Source: Excoecaria cochinchinensis (lineage: Eukaryota > Streptophyta > Magnoliopsida > Malpighiales > Euphorbiaceae). From it: a DNA stretch of 64,000 nucleotides. The stretch's first letter is position 1. Each line of letters starts with the position of its first letter. The stretch spans positions 7,823,001-7,887,000 of the forward strand of contig CANTUQ010000031.1 of the NCBI GenBank assembly GCA_947683425.1, read 5' to 3'. Shown here in pieces: positions 45,109-57,420 of this stretch. The notes beneath the pieces are model-generated. The model searched no databases. It saw nothing but the letters and a program-made list of their open reading frames with translations, and had not been told where the DNA came from. The position numbers and the translations under genes were made by a program.

Positions 45109-47048
45109 AACTTCATGTTCAAACTCCCAACTCCACATACCTCTAACACATACCTTTCACATACTTTCCTATATTCACATGCATTACTTCTATCATCAAT
45201 CAAATACCAATTCCATCAAAAATGGCCCTCAAAACAAATAATCACATGCAAATAACTTTCATGCACACTTTGTATCTAACAAAAAATCATCATGTAAATA
45301 GTAAAAACTCTATACAACTTCAAGTTATCAATAAGCATCAAGCAACTCATTAATATTAACATATACACAAATTTACAACTAAAAGAGCTGTTGAACTATT
45401 TTAAAGCCCATAATTTCCCAACTAGATCAAACATACATTTACTAAAAATTAAAATCCCAAACCTCAAAATGAAGTTTGACCGACTCTATCTTCTAGCACA
45501 AATCTTGTCTTTGCCTTTATCCCTTCTCTTGTCCAAAGCTTCTTGCACAAAACCCATCAAAATACACACATAATCGAATAATCGAAACAACTCAAAATCA
45601 CAAACAACACTAGGTAGAAGAAGCAGATCCTTTAACTACCAAACCACACTTACCTTTCCAATTTATCACTTAACTCTTCAAACCAATCCAAGCAAATATC
45701 TTCAGAAAATTCAATGAAGAAGAAGAAGCAAGAAGAAGATGAAATGTAGAATGCAGAACAAAGAGAGAGAAATGGGAGAAGTGGCTGGTCCAATGCATGC
45801 AAAGAGAGTGAGATAGATTTTACCTCTCCACTCACTTATATTGCATGTAGATTCTTAAGTGTCATGCTCTCCTCAAGCCACTTGTCAAGTCCTTAGCAAA
45901 TAACCCACTTAATCCTTGGCCAATTCCCATTAAGTCCCTCAATTAAATTCTTCCATTTAACAACTTTAATTTCTTTTCAATTACATCCTCATTAACCTAT
46001 AACTCGCACTCATAAAATTACTCTTATACCCTCACAATGCAAATTACACTACAAATTCATTATAGGGTACACTTTGGGTCATTACAAATGTAAATCGTCA
46101 TAATATTGACAAAATAGCGATATAAATATTGGACAAAAATAATTGTCACAAAAAGATAATTTTAGTGACAACTTTTTATTGACATGAGATAACACTTTTT
46201 ATGACAATAATAATATCGTACTTGTGAACATTATATCGTCATTTATAAATTAACAAGTCGACAAGTTGTAACAAATATACTTGCCATATATGCATTGCCC
46301 TAAAAATGGCACATTTTAAATTAAATGTTATACAATCAATTAACTTTATAAAGGAAATTATCAATCAACTAATATAAAGTATTTATCTAAACAAAAGGTG
46401 AATTAAATAAAAAGATACTACCTAGTGCAAAAAATTAAAATATCCTAATCCATAATTCATAAATAAACATTGTCATAAATAATTAAAACCATTAAATATT
46501 GGATACGTAATTGTCATGACAAATAAATGTAATCTTTCTCATAAAATAATTCATATCGTCACTAAACCTAATACTTTAAATGATGATAAATGATTTTATC
46601 ATTAAATTAATGTATATTATTGATGAATATAAATCATCATAAGATTCACAAGACATAAATATAGACAAAAATAATTATCACAAAAAGATAGTGTTAGTGA
46701 CAACTTTTTATTGTCATGAAATAACAGTTTTTTATGACAATATTAATATTGTACTTGTAAACATTATATCGTCATTTATGAACTAATACGTCGACAAATT
46801 GTGACAAATATACCTTACATATATACGTTGCACTAAAAATGACATATTTTAAATTAAATGTTATACAATCAATTAATTTTGTAGTGGAAATTATCAATCA
46901 ACTAATGTAAAATATTTTTTTAAACAAAAGGCCAATTAAATAAATAGATACTACTTAATGCAAAAAATTAAAATATCCTAATCCATAATTCAAAAATAAA
47001 TTTTATCAGAAAATAATTAAAACTATTAAATATTTGATACGTAATTGT

Positions 47049-48489
47049 TAGAGGTGGCAAATTGGGCGGGTTTGGGTTGGGTCATTAATGAACGGGTTAT
47101 AAATGGGCGGGTCACAAATGGGCCAAAAAAGTATGGGTCATAAATGGGTCAAATACCCAAATGGGTTGGGAGAGTTGGGTCAATCCATGGGCTAAAAATT
47201 TGATCAATTTTTTTAATAAAAACAATTCTCGATATAATAACGGGATATAAAAAAAACTACTAATATTGGCTTAAATGGGTCAGATGATGGCCCAAAAGGA
47301 CCAAAATGGATTTGGTGGCCCAAATGAGTCGAATGGAAATATCATAGAAATACTTTTAAAAAAATAATTTTAAATATAATAATAGAATACCATTAAAACT
47401 AAGATGTGGGTCGACATCCATTTAATGACGTGTTTGTTTATATGCGAGCTCAAAATCAATTCCATAATTCTCAAAATAATAAATTAAGCCTCAACAAAAA
47501 TTGAATATATTTAATATGAAACTAATGAATAAATAATTGTAATAAAGAAAAAATTTTAATATTTATTTACTAAAATATATATTATAATAATATTTTAGAA
47601 AGTCATTTATTATAATATTTATAAATTAAAAAAAATTAAGTGTAAAAAATAAAATATAATATATAAATTCTTATTTTTTAAAATAAATATCATAATTCTA
47701 AATTTTGAATTAAATTAATTTAAAATCGAATAAATTTTGAATTGATTTTCGGTTAACCAAAATTTTCCTTTTTTCACACACCCACCCCTACCCTGTACCT
47801 ATATTTTCACTTTAGTTTTCATATGTAGCCCTGTTTCATTTTAATCTCTACCTTCCCACCCCCTTCCCCGGCGGCAACCAGCAAATCACCATTTCCATTT
47901 GTCACCGCCACCATAAATTAGTCGTCGCCGACCAGATTTTCAGGTCTCCACTCTTTTTTGCTTAGATTCTATTTCTATCTCTTCGATTTTGATTTCATCT
48001 CTTTCTGCCCCCATTCGACATCAATCTTCATTCTCTCTTTTGACCATCATTTCGGATCGCATGCATAAAAGCCAGGGCGATAACTAGTGGTCAGTCATAA
48101 TTGAACTGCAATCTCTCTCTCTCTCTCTCTCTCTTTTTCAGTTATCTTTTAAAGACAAAAAATTGAAGGAAAGCTTCAGTTCATAATGGTATTGGTTTCC
48201 TATAAATTGAAAAAAATGGGTCATGCTGGGTTGTTTGTAATTTGATGTTGTAGTTTTGTAATTTAATTTTGTTAAATGAGTTTCAGCAAAGGCAAACAGA
48301 GAAACAGGGTGAGAGATGAGAGGAGACAACCCGTTGTGCCTAAGTCTGAGACCCGAACGGGTTGAATTTTTGGAGGTTATTTTTGGGCAGGTTGACATGG
48401 GTTATTTTTTAATTGGATTGGGTTTGGGTCAAGTTTTGTTGGGCGGGTTTGGGCGGGTTGTTGGGTTTGGGTAAAATTTTACATGCCTA
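47049..48489. mobile_element. Non-autonomous hAT element, 1.44 kb
   Basis: Starts TAGAGGTGGCAAATTGGGCG and ends TTTTACATGCCTA, with GTAATTGT at 47041-47048 and 48490-48497, the 8-bp duplication of hAT transposons. GGGTTTGGGTTGGGT-type runs near both ends are usual for plant hAT subterminal regions. The interior has a GC-richer pyrimidine block (47790-47960) and a (CT)n run. No transposase frame. Confidence 0.92.
48112..48135. repeat. (CT)n microsatellite in hAT
   Basis: About eleven CT repeats. Confidence 0.9.
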
Positions 48490-49442
48490 GTAATTGTCGT
48501 AATAAATATATATAATTTTTGTCATAAAATAATTCATACGTTACTAAATCTAATACTTTAAATGATGAAAAATGATTTCATCATTAAATTAATGTATATT
48601 AATGATGAAAATAAATTGTCATAATATTGACAAAATAGCGGCATAAATATGGACAAAAATAATTGTTACCAAAAGATAGTTTTAGTGACAACTATTTATT
48701 GTCATGAAATAACACTTTTTTATGACAACATTAATATCGTACTTGTGAACATTATATTATCATTTATGAACTAACAAGTCGATAAATTGTGACAAATATA
48801 CTTCTCATGTAGTGTCCTGTACCCGTATGTAATACGAATACCGGGTGCCACCGCACTGAACTAACATACACTCTAATACTTTATTATTTGATTAAATAAC
48901 TGTTCATTTTAATCCGGTTAACCTAATTAAACTATTCAGGTTATTAAATAGATAATTAATTAAAACCGATAACTTTTTTTTTAATAGTACCATATGTATG
49001 AATAGTGTCGTATACGTGAATAGTACTGTATGTATAATACTGTGTGAATAGTGCCGTATGGCAAGAACAATTTACTTAAGTCTATTAATACTTATTACTT
49101 AATCATCAAACTTAAAATTTACAACTTTTAAATCGTTATCAATTATGCCGATTGACCTATAACTGTCTAAGTTACTATTCATTTGGCCAGTTTCCTTTTA
49201 AGGCGGAAATCTACATTGTACTTTCCCAATCATATTAGTATAATTTCTACCAATTATTAGGCATACTAAACACACATACTAGTGACAGATATAATAGTCT
49301 ATTACCGACCAAAACCCAAAAGCAGTATTATATGACATATACATGCCAAAATCTTAACATACTTAATATTCTAAATAGTTTCTTCCATACCACTTCCAAA
49401 GTGTGAGGTACGCACTGCTCCAAAACTTTTGCGGAGTACCTA

Positions 49443-49487
49443 CACGCAGTCAAATAAAACTGCGTGCTGAGCATTAAATATGTCCAG
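49443..49487 (-). other. Conserved double hairpin in B3 3' LTR
   Basis: Stem 2 is CACGCAGT / ACTGCGTG, a perfect 8-bp stem (49443-49466). Stem 1 is CTGAGCAT / ATGTCCAG with one mismatch (49467-49487). The same pair is in the 5' LTR at 58073-58117. Confidence 0.7.
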
Positions 49488-51573
49488 TGGTGATTGCAAT
49501 TTCATAAATTTTCATTTAAATTAATTTTTCATGCATGAATGATATTCAATAAATAATATCATTTAAATATTCATCAATAAACATATTTAACTTAATTCTC
49601 AACTTAGGCATGCAATATTACATGAAATTATTTTTAAATTACATAATTGGGGCAATTACACAATTAATTCACATAAATAATCTTATTACCATTTTACCCT
49701 TAACTTATGGTAATAATTCATTTATACCCTTAAACTTTTTCAAAATGACAAAAAATGCCATTATTTCAATTATACTTCACCAAAATTACATTTATTCCAT
49801 TAGTTCATTTTAATTTCATTAATACTACCAATATGCCACTAGTTCAATTATTTTTACTAAAATTACAATTTTGCCACTATTTTAATTAATTTCACTAACA
49901 TTACAATTTTATCATTAATTTATATTCCAAATTACAGTTTTACCCTCTAATTATTATTTTCATGCTAAATTATATTTTAGCCCATATAAAGTGGCCAATT
50001 TTCATATTTAACCATTTATTTACATTTTTACCCATATTAATCATCCTTGACACACATATGAATAAAATTACAATTTTGCCCTCAAACTTTTTATATAATA
50101 ATATTTATGTCTTTTTTCACATAAATATTATTTTAAGCACATTTTAACCATTTTAATCTTATTTTTACAATTATGCCCCTATAACACACTGGCAGACTCT
50201 ATATACAGGATAAACGGGACGTGAACTCCAGAATTTCACAGAAATACCAACTGAGTCCTGTGGGACCACTACTATCTTTTAATACAGAACAGTACAATTC
50301 AGATATTCAGATACAGAGAGGTAGGACCATCATTGGCCTACTAAAAAGTGAGACGTCATGCTCACACCCGCGGTCTTATGTCCCTATGGCATGCCAACAT
50401 ATCCTGAACTGAACTTGACTACCAGATCACTACATAGGGCAATATTATTTTATTTTTCACATTATTAATATAATATACTTATTTTTCATGGTATATCATC
50501 ATAATATTTTATTCTTTTTCATACCATTTCATCATTTCACATGTGATTATCATCATTAAATCAACACATGTCATGTAAACTTATTATTTCATCATGGTAC
50601 ACATGCATACATACATATATGCATACAACCCACATACTAATTTATTTACATTAATTCTTTTTATCAATTTTACCATTTATTTAGGCTAATTTCATGATGT
50701 ATAACATCATCATACCATCAATTTCCATGAAAACTCATAAAAATCATGACTTTACACATGACATACATTCGGCCATACATACATCGCATGCCTCATGATA
50801 TTTTCACATGCTCTAAGACATACCATACATTAATTCACATGCCAAATACCATAGATCCATCATAAATACACATAAAACATCATGAAAACACATAAAAATC
50901 ACATGAATCACATTCGGCCAAAGAAGGAACTTTTCAGACAAAATTTATTTCTTCAATTTAATCATCTATACCATTATTTTTAACATCTCTAAGCATGAAT
51001 ATCATGTTAATTTTAATTAAACATGCATAAATCGCATACTTTCTTCACAAATATAACATAAATCCATGCTTTTACCATGGAAATAATTTGAATTTGCAAT
51101 CACAAACCTTAGATTCTTGAAATATACTCCTCAATTTTCCTTTTCCTTACCCTTAGCTTGATTGGAGGTTCCCTCACCTATTAGACATAATTATGTCCAA
51201 ACACAAAAATTAAGATTTAATCAAAACCAAATTTCCTTTCATCAAATAAACTTGATAAACATCTAACTCAATTCCTAATACACCATTAAGAACCTTAAAA
51301 CAAATTTTAAAACTCTTAAATCTCTTACCTCAATTTTACACCCAAACTTCAAGTCTAGATTTCACCCACTTATACTTCTCCAAACAAAATTCTAAGACCA
51401 CCAACGGATTCTAGATGAGCTGAATTATGTTAGAGAGGTTTGAATTTGAGGTGAGATGAAGGAAAAATGAAAGAAAAATGAGAGAGAAGAGAGAGGGAGC
51501 AATTCGGCCAAGGGAGAGGAAGAAGAAGGCTGAAGTGAAATGGAATCCAAGGGGATTACCAAATTTTTAGGTG

Positions 51574-51582
51574 CTTTTATAT
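51574..51582 (-). promoter_or_regulatory. TATA box in B3 3' LTR
   Basis: ATATAAAAG on the minus strand, followed by a pyrimidine-rich leader with the reverse of TTCGGCC nearby. The 5' LTR, whose promoter would drive the element, has ATAGAAAAG at about 60195-60203. Confidence 0.65.
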
Positions 51583-52288
51583 GGGTCCAATTGGACCCAA
51601 CCAGGTCCAACCAAAGTGGTTGAGCCTATTTGGTCCGATTTTAATTTTTCGGGTCATTTTCCACTATTTTGGTGAAATTTAATGTTCCTAATTTCATTTT
51701 CACTCCCAACCAATTCCATCACTCTTATAATATTAAAATTAGTCCCTTTAAAAAATTTCAGCTCAATCAGAATCCGTTTGGGGTCCAGTTCACTTAAACC
51801 GGTCCAATTCGGTTCAATTCGGTTTTGCCATAAAATACAATTCTAATGCTATCAAAACATTTTAAAAATTATTCTAAGCCTTTTATCCTCTTACAGTAGA
51901 CCATTTTATCCACTCTAACTATTTATAAAAATTCGGTCAAAGTTCAGTCAAACCTTGGTTCAATTGAACCGAACCAGAGAAACTTCAGACTAACTTTCGG
52001 AAGCCTATTTGACCTCGTTTTTACACCAGACTATACCATTATACTACATTTTTCATCCTCTTTTTGATGGTGAAATAAAATATTTTCGAGTACTATTCAT
52101 CCTGGAGTCAATATTTTGTGGGCCCCATAGTTACTATTCACGGACCCACAGTTACTGTTCATAGACCAGTCAAAGATGCTGTCACTATTCAATGGGATTC
52201 AGGCAATGATGATGTTATACTTTTGGTGACATAGTTACTATTCATCATGATGACATTGTTGATGTTATCATGGTCCTACATTTACAAT

Positions 52289-52450
52289 TTAGTAGGCCCC
52301 ACCTGGCCCCACTTTTACTATTCAGTGGGTCTCACCTAGGCCCACTTTTACTTTTCAGTGGGTCCCACTTTTTACTTTTCAATGGGTCCCACCTGGGCCC
52401 ACTTTTCACTTTTCACTTTTCAGTGGGTCCCACTTGGTCCCACTTTTCAT
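52289..52450. repeat. Minisatellite of TCAGTGGGTCCCACC-type units
   Basis: Five or so imperfect 25-35 base units of TTTTCAGTGGGTCCCACCTG plus GGCCCACTTTTAC. It is present in the 3' LTR only. The 5' LTR goes from CCCATATTTACTATT directly to GACGAGCTC near 60900. Confidence 0.85.
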
Positions 52451-52663
52451 CGAAATAAATAATTTTGTTTACTGTTTCAGCCATTTCGGACTCATTTCAC
52501 CTCTGATTGACACGAAATTTGCGCCTACAGACTCATATTGACGAGTTTTATGCAATGGTCCAATAAAATATTTTTCGATTTCAGGAAGTACTATTCACCC
52601 TAAAAATACTATTCATTCTATAAAAATACTATTTACGACTAACCCGGTATTGGGGCTATTACA

Positions 52664-52676
52664 ATCTCCCCTACCA
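52664..52676 (-). other. Polypurine tract of B3
   Basis: The minus strand reads GGTAGGGGAGAT immediately before the LTR start TGTAATAGCCCC. Confidence 0.8.
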
Positions 52677-52689
52677 ATTAAAAATTTTT

Positions 52690-53340
52690 TCCTCGAATTT
52701 TACCTAAACTGAAGAGCTGGGGATATTGTTGTCTCATAGTCTTTTCTGGTTCCCACATCGCTTCCTCGACATTGTGGTGATTTCAGAGAATTTTCACCAG
52801 TGGAATCTGTTTGTTCCTGAGCTGCTTCACTTTTCTAGCCAGGATTTTCACTGGATACTCCTCATAAGTCATGTCTGGCCGAACTCGAACTTCTTCAGGC
52901 TTGATGACATGACTGGGGTCTGAACGGTACCTTTGAAGTATAGAGATGTGGAAGACATCATGAATCTTCTCTAACTCTTGTGGAAGCTTCAATCTGTAAG
53001 CTACTGGTCCAACCCGCTGAATAATTTCATAAGGGCTAATGAATCTCGAACTTAGCTTGCCTTTCTTTCTAAATCTCAGAATCTTCTTCCATGGAAAAAC
53101 TTTCAGAAATACTTTATCTCCCACTTGAAACTCTATATCTTTCCTCTTCAAATCTGCATAGGATTTTTGTCAATCCATGGCTTCTTTCAATCTGTCTTTA
53201 ATTACTCGCACCTTTTCTTTCATTTCTCTAATCAGATTTGACCCCACAATCTTGCTCTCACTGAGCTCTGTCCAACAAAGAGGAGTTTTGTACTTTCTAC
53301 CATACAAAGCTTCATAAGGAGCCATCTTGATACTAGTCTA
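52690..53340 (-). pseudogene. B3 integrase C-terminus and chromodomain
   Basis: 53151-52783 reads GDKVFLKVFPWKKILRFRKK, then SPYEIIQRVGPVAYRLKLP (integrase C-terminal GPF/Y-type module), then YPVKILARKVKQLRNKQIPL leading to a stop at the usual Trp of the chromodomain. The frame then continues as NHNVEEAMWEPEKTMRQQYP to about 52700. Integrase chromodomains of this kind mark the Tekay branch of chromoviruses and are thought to steer insertion to heterochromatin marks. The region 53160-53340 links to the core with stops. Confidence 0.9.
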
Positions 53341-53361
53341 ATAACTATTGTTGTAGGCGAA

Positions 53362-54090
53362 TTATGCTAAAGGCAAGTACCGCTCCCAATGGTTACCAAA
53401 CTCAAGTATACAACATCTCAACGTATCTTCCAGAATCTGAATCACACGCTCAAATTGTCCATCAGTCTGAGGGTGGAAAGTTGTGCTGAAATGGAATCGA
53501 ATTCCCAAAGCTTCCTGAAGCCTCTTCCAAAACTGAGAAGTAAATCTCGGATCACGATCTGAAATGATGGAGGAAGGAACTCCATGCAGTCTTACAATCT
53601 CGCTAATGTACAACTCTGCCAGCTTGGATAACAAATAATCCATTCTGATAGGCAGAAAATGAGCTGATTTAGTGAGTCGGTCAACAATTACCCAAACTAC
53701 ATCATGTTTCTTCCTCGAGAGAGGAAAACCTGACACAAAATCCATGGTCACCCTATCCCATTTCCATTCAGGAATAAGAATAGGCTGAAGCAAACCTGAA
53801 GGAACTTGATGTTCGGCCTTGACTTGCTGATAAACCAGACACTTACCCACAAATTCTGTCACATCACGTTTTATGCCTAGCCACCAATAGAGCAATTTTA
53901 AATCCCGATACATCTTATTTGAACCAGGATGTATAGCGAAGCTGCTATGATGAGCTTCTGATAGAATATCCTTTCTCAGATTAGCTTGATCAGGAACGCA
54001 CAATCTTTGTTTGCAATATAGCCCACCATCTGAACCCAATGAACAATCACTGACATGTCCATCTTTCACCTGAGACATAATGGTGGACAA
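53362..54090 (-). pseudogene. B3 integrase zinc-binding and catalytic core
   Basis: 242 residues. An N-terminal HHCC-type module (AHHSSFAIHPGSNKMYRDLK, KCLVYQQ) in which the last zinc-ligand Cys is Tyr (residue 87). The catalytic D,D-35-E triad is visible: Asp117 (TMDF), Asp178 (SDRDPRF) and Glu214 (GQFERV). The usual Ser of DGQSERV is Phe. The enzyme would have joined element ends to chromosomal DNA. Confidence 0.93.
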
Positions 54091-54099
54091 CTGATCATC

Positions 54100-54750
54100 C
54101 TACTTCTGAGCATCTTTCACTTGCTGGAGAAAATCTGGCTTAACTTGCATGTCTGCAATCAAAGCTCCATCATTTGATAAGTCCAGACTAATATTCATAG
54201 CCCATACAGAAGCCATGAGCTTCCTACTGAGAGCATCAGCTACAATGTTAGCTTTACCAAGATGATAGTCGATGAAGTACTCATAGTCTTTGATCAATTC
54301 AAGCCAACAACTCTGCCTCAAGTTAAGCTCCTTCTGAGTAAGCAAATACTTCAGACTCTTGTGATCAGTGTAGATGTAGCATCTCTCACCATAGAGATAA
54401 TGTCTCCAAATCTTCAATGCAAATACAATTGCTGCCAACTCAAGATCATGAGTAGGGTAATTCTTCTCATGAGTCTTAAGCTGTCGAGAGGCATAAGCAA
54501 TCACCTTGCTTTCCTGTATCAATACACAACCCAAACCATTTCCGGAAGCATCACTGAAGACCACAAAATCCTTATCAGATTCAAGTTGCACTAACATTCG
54601 AGCTTCAGTCAACATACACTTAAGTTTCTCAAAGCTCTCCAGACATTTATCTGACCATTCAAACTTGACATTCTTTTGCAATAACATGGTTAAAGGAGAT
54701 GCAATCGAAGAGAAACCCTTGACGAACCTTCTATAATAACCGGCCAAGCC
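54100..54750 (-). pseudogene. B3 RNase H domain and connection
   Basis: Frame 54747-54100. AGYYRRFVKGFSSIASPLT is the connection region. RNase H has VFSDASGNGLGCVL (Asp), HDLELAAIVFALKIWRHYLY (Glu), YTDHKSLKYL (Asp) and NIVADALSRK (Asp), so all four metal ligands are kept. A stop separates it from the integrase frame at 54090. This domain would remove RNA from the RNA-DNA hybrid. Confidence 0.93.
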
Positions 54751-55266
54751 AAGAAAACTCCTAATCTCGGTAACACTCTTGGGTGTCTTCCACTGAAGGA
54801 TCGCTTCACTCTTTTTTTATACCATCTGTTGATACCACGTGACCCAAAAATGATACCTCATCCAGCCAGAATTCACATTTACTGAACTTGGCATAAAGCT
54901 GCTTATCTCTCAGAGTCTGCAAAAAATTCCTCAAATGCTCATCATGCTCCTTTTGAGTCTTCGAATACAACAAAATATCAGCAATAAAAACAACCACAAA
55001 CTGGTCCAATTAAGGGTGGAAAACCCTATTCATCAGATCCATAAAAGCTGCAGGAGCATTTGTCAATCCAAAAGGCATGACCATGAACTCGTAATGACCA
55101 TACCTAGTGCGAAAGGCTGTCTTAGGCACATCTAACTCTTTAATCTTTAGCTGATGCTAGCGAGATCTTAAGTCAATATTGGAAAACACGCCCGCACCTT
55201 TCAACTGATCAAGCAAATCATCAATCCGAGGCAGTGGATACTTGTTCTTTATGGTGACTTTATTCA
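54751..55266 (-). pseudogene. B3 reverse transcriptase palm, inactivated
   Basis: The frame holds KNKYPLPRIDDLLDQLKGAG, MVMPFGLTNAPAAFMDLMN (55080-55020) and VVVFIADILLYS (55009-54970), followed by SKCEFWLDEVSFLGHVVS. The conserved catalytic pair Asp-Asp is Ala-Asp here (codon near 54981). Stops at about 55267, 55155 and 55010 and a frameshift near 54810 also break it. Confidence 0.92.
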
Positions 55267-55267
55267 G

Positions 55268-55990
55268 CTATCTATAATCAATACACAACCGAAGTGACCC
55301 ATCCTTCTTTTTCATAAAGACGACTGGTGCTCCCCAAGTTGAAACACTCGGTCTGATGAAGCCTTTATCAAATAATTCTTGCAACTGAATCTTCAATTCT
55401 CTGAGTTCTGAAGGTGCCATTCTATAAGGAGCAATAGAGATAGGTATAGTACCAGGTACTAGGTCGATAGTAAACTCTAACTCTCTATCAGGTGGCAGAC
55501 CTGGAAGTTCTTCAGGAAAAACATCCTGAAACCCTCGAACAGTAGGCACATCTGAAGCCTTAAGTTCATCCTTTCTAGCCTCCATTGCATAGCACAAGTA
55601 TGCTACACACCCTTTTCTGATAAGTCTCTTAGCTGCAGTAGCTGAAATCACATCAGAAAGAAAATCTGATCTCTCACCCATAATGACAATCTCCTGATCA
55701 TCTGCAGTTCTTAAAGTTACTCTCTTCCTCTTACAGTCAACAGTGGCCTGGTGAGTGGATAACCAGTCCATACCCAAAATCACGTCAAACTCTCGAAACC
55801 GAAGGTCAATCAAATTAGCAGAAAATACAAAACTCTTAGCACTAACCGGACAATCTCTATAAACTTTGTTCACAACTACACTATACCCCAAAGTATTACT
55901 CACTAAAATATCCTGGTCTAACTAACTGTCATGCAACCCTTTATCCCTAACAATAGCAGTACTAATATAGGAATGCATAGAACCAGGATC
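55268..55990 (-). pseudogene. B3 protease and RT fingers
   Basis: The catalytic protease motif LIDPGSMHSYIS lies at the end of the upstream frame (Asp near 55990), where DSGS/DSGA is usual. After a stop at about 55920 the frame 55903-55268 continues with FDVILGMDWLSTHQATVDCK (protease end), FQDVFPEELPGLPPDREL (linker) and the RT start DKGFIRPSVSTWGAPVVFMK, ending at LRLCIDYR and a stop. Confidence 0.92.
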
Positions 55991-57271
55991 AATCAAAGCA
56001 TAAACTGAATGAGAAAGCAGTGAGAATTTACCAACAATGACATATGGAGCATCATCCTGTTCACGGGCTCTAACAGCATAATGACGTCCAATGGAACGAC
56101 CCTGAGGTAGCTGTACTGAAGGGCCTGAAACTACCTGTGGAGGAGTTGCTCCCCTACTACGGGCTGACCCTCCACCCAAAGCTGGTGATGCTGCAGTAGA
56201 CGGCTGGGCCTCAGGATAATCTTTGATCTGGTGTTCCCGGGACCCACATCTGAAATAAGCCTTGTTCATAAATCTGCACTCGCCCGGATGAAACTTCTTA
56301 CAATGAGGGCACTGTGGAACTGGATCTCGTACTCTACTTCTAGGTGCACTAGCTACTGATGTGACTGGGGCACTGCTGCCGACTGGGTTCCTCCAAATAA
56401 TAACAGGTGCTGCTGATGCACAGCTCTGTGAATGAGGAGGCCCTCTAAACTTCTTACTCTGACCAGCTACACCAGAAAACTGACCCGGTTTCCTCTTTTG
56501 TTTGAAATGGGAATGTTTATCAACCTCTTCTGACATAATCGTCTCTGCTCTGAGAGCTGCTTCAACTAAGGACCTCATATCTATATGCCTCTGAGAACCC
56601 AAAGCCAATCTGATATCATTATGCAGACCTCTTTCAAATCTGTGGCATAACTTCTGCCCAGTCATGGACTCAACATCTAGATAGGCACTGAGCCGCTCAA
56701 ACTCTCTCTCATACTCTGCAACTGACTTACTTCCTTGTCTTAGCCTTCAAAATGCATCTTGCATGGCAGATTTATACTCAAAACCGACATATTTCTTCTA
56801 AAACTGAGTCTAAACAAACCCCCAATTAACCTGATCCGCTGGAGTGTGTTTACGGACTGAACTCCACCAAGTATAAGCTGGACCCTGAAGCAAGGCTACT
56901 GCTCCCTGAAGCATCTCATCTGGTTGACTCTGAGTTGTCTCAAACATCCTCTTTAACTTAAACAACCACTCCTCCACCTGAATTGGAGTCAAAGGATCGC
57001 GACCATAAAAATCCTCTGCTCCCAATCTCTTAATCTACTCCAAAATCAGTCTCCGTCTAGGTGGAGCTAACTGTTGTTCAGGACCCTGAGGCTGCTGTTG
57101 AGATTGCATAAACCGATAGAAATTCGCCATCATGTTCATGAACTCAGGCTGCTGCTGAGGAGGAGGAACAATCGACGGAGTAGCCTAATGATGAGATTAC
57201 CTCAATCGACTAATACTAACTTATGCGAAACTCTCCACATCACTATCACGACGACCTTCATCAGAAGCCAT
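55922..57271 (-). pseudogene. B3 gag with damaged zinc knuckle
   Basis: The start Met at 57271 (MASDEGRRDSDVESFA then stop) lies about 130 bases from the PBS. Gln/Pro-rich stretch, then GAEDFYGRDPLTPIQVEEWL and MLQGAVALLQGPAYTWWSSV (capsid part), then RFERGLHNDIRLALGSQ. The zinc knuckle is YFRCGSREHQIKDYPE: first and last Cys of CX2CX4HX4C are Tyr. Several stops. Gag would form the particle and bind RNA. Confidence 0.9.
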
Positions 57272-57403
57272 ACTCGCGATCTAACACAAGGAGCAAGCAT
57301 ACATTAGCCTCACATAACTATACTGTAAAAAATTAGTTGCAATGTACATGTACTTATACTAATCTCATTGACCCACTCCGATCTTAGAACCACCTAAGCC
57401 GGA

Positions 57404-57415
57404 GCTCTGATACCA
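57404..57415 (-). other. Primer binding site of B3 (tRNA-iMet)
   Basis: Exact TGGTATCAGAGC on the minus strand, five bases from the LTR edge at 57421. Confidence 0.92.
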
Positions 57416-57420
57416 ATACT

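Larger units (their letters stand above)
43635..46086 (-). mobile_element. A5, solo LTR of family A with AATGT duplication
   Basis: TGTAGAACTCC at 43635 to GGGTCATTACA at 46086, flanked by AATGT at 43630-43634 and 46087-46091. Contains the hairpin (44006-44021), a TAGGCATGCCTA core (44541-44552), a palindrome array (44930-45108) and a TATA-like TATAAGTGAG (minus) near 45830. 2.45 kb, no internal region. Confidence 0.93.
48808..52663 (-). repeat. B3 3' LTR
   Basis: TGTAGTGTCCTG..GGGCTATTACA, 3.86 kb. Hairpins at 49443-49487, a degenerate AAAATTACAATTTTGCC field (about 49690-50190), GGCATGCC at about 50388, TATA box 51574-51582, GGTCC minisatellite 52289-52450. It closely follows the 5' LTR apart from scattered base changes and the minisatellite. 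Confidence 0.93.
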
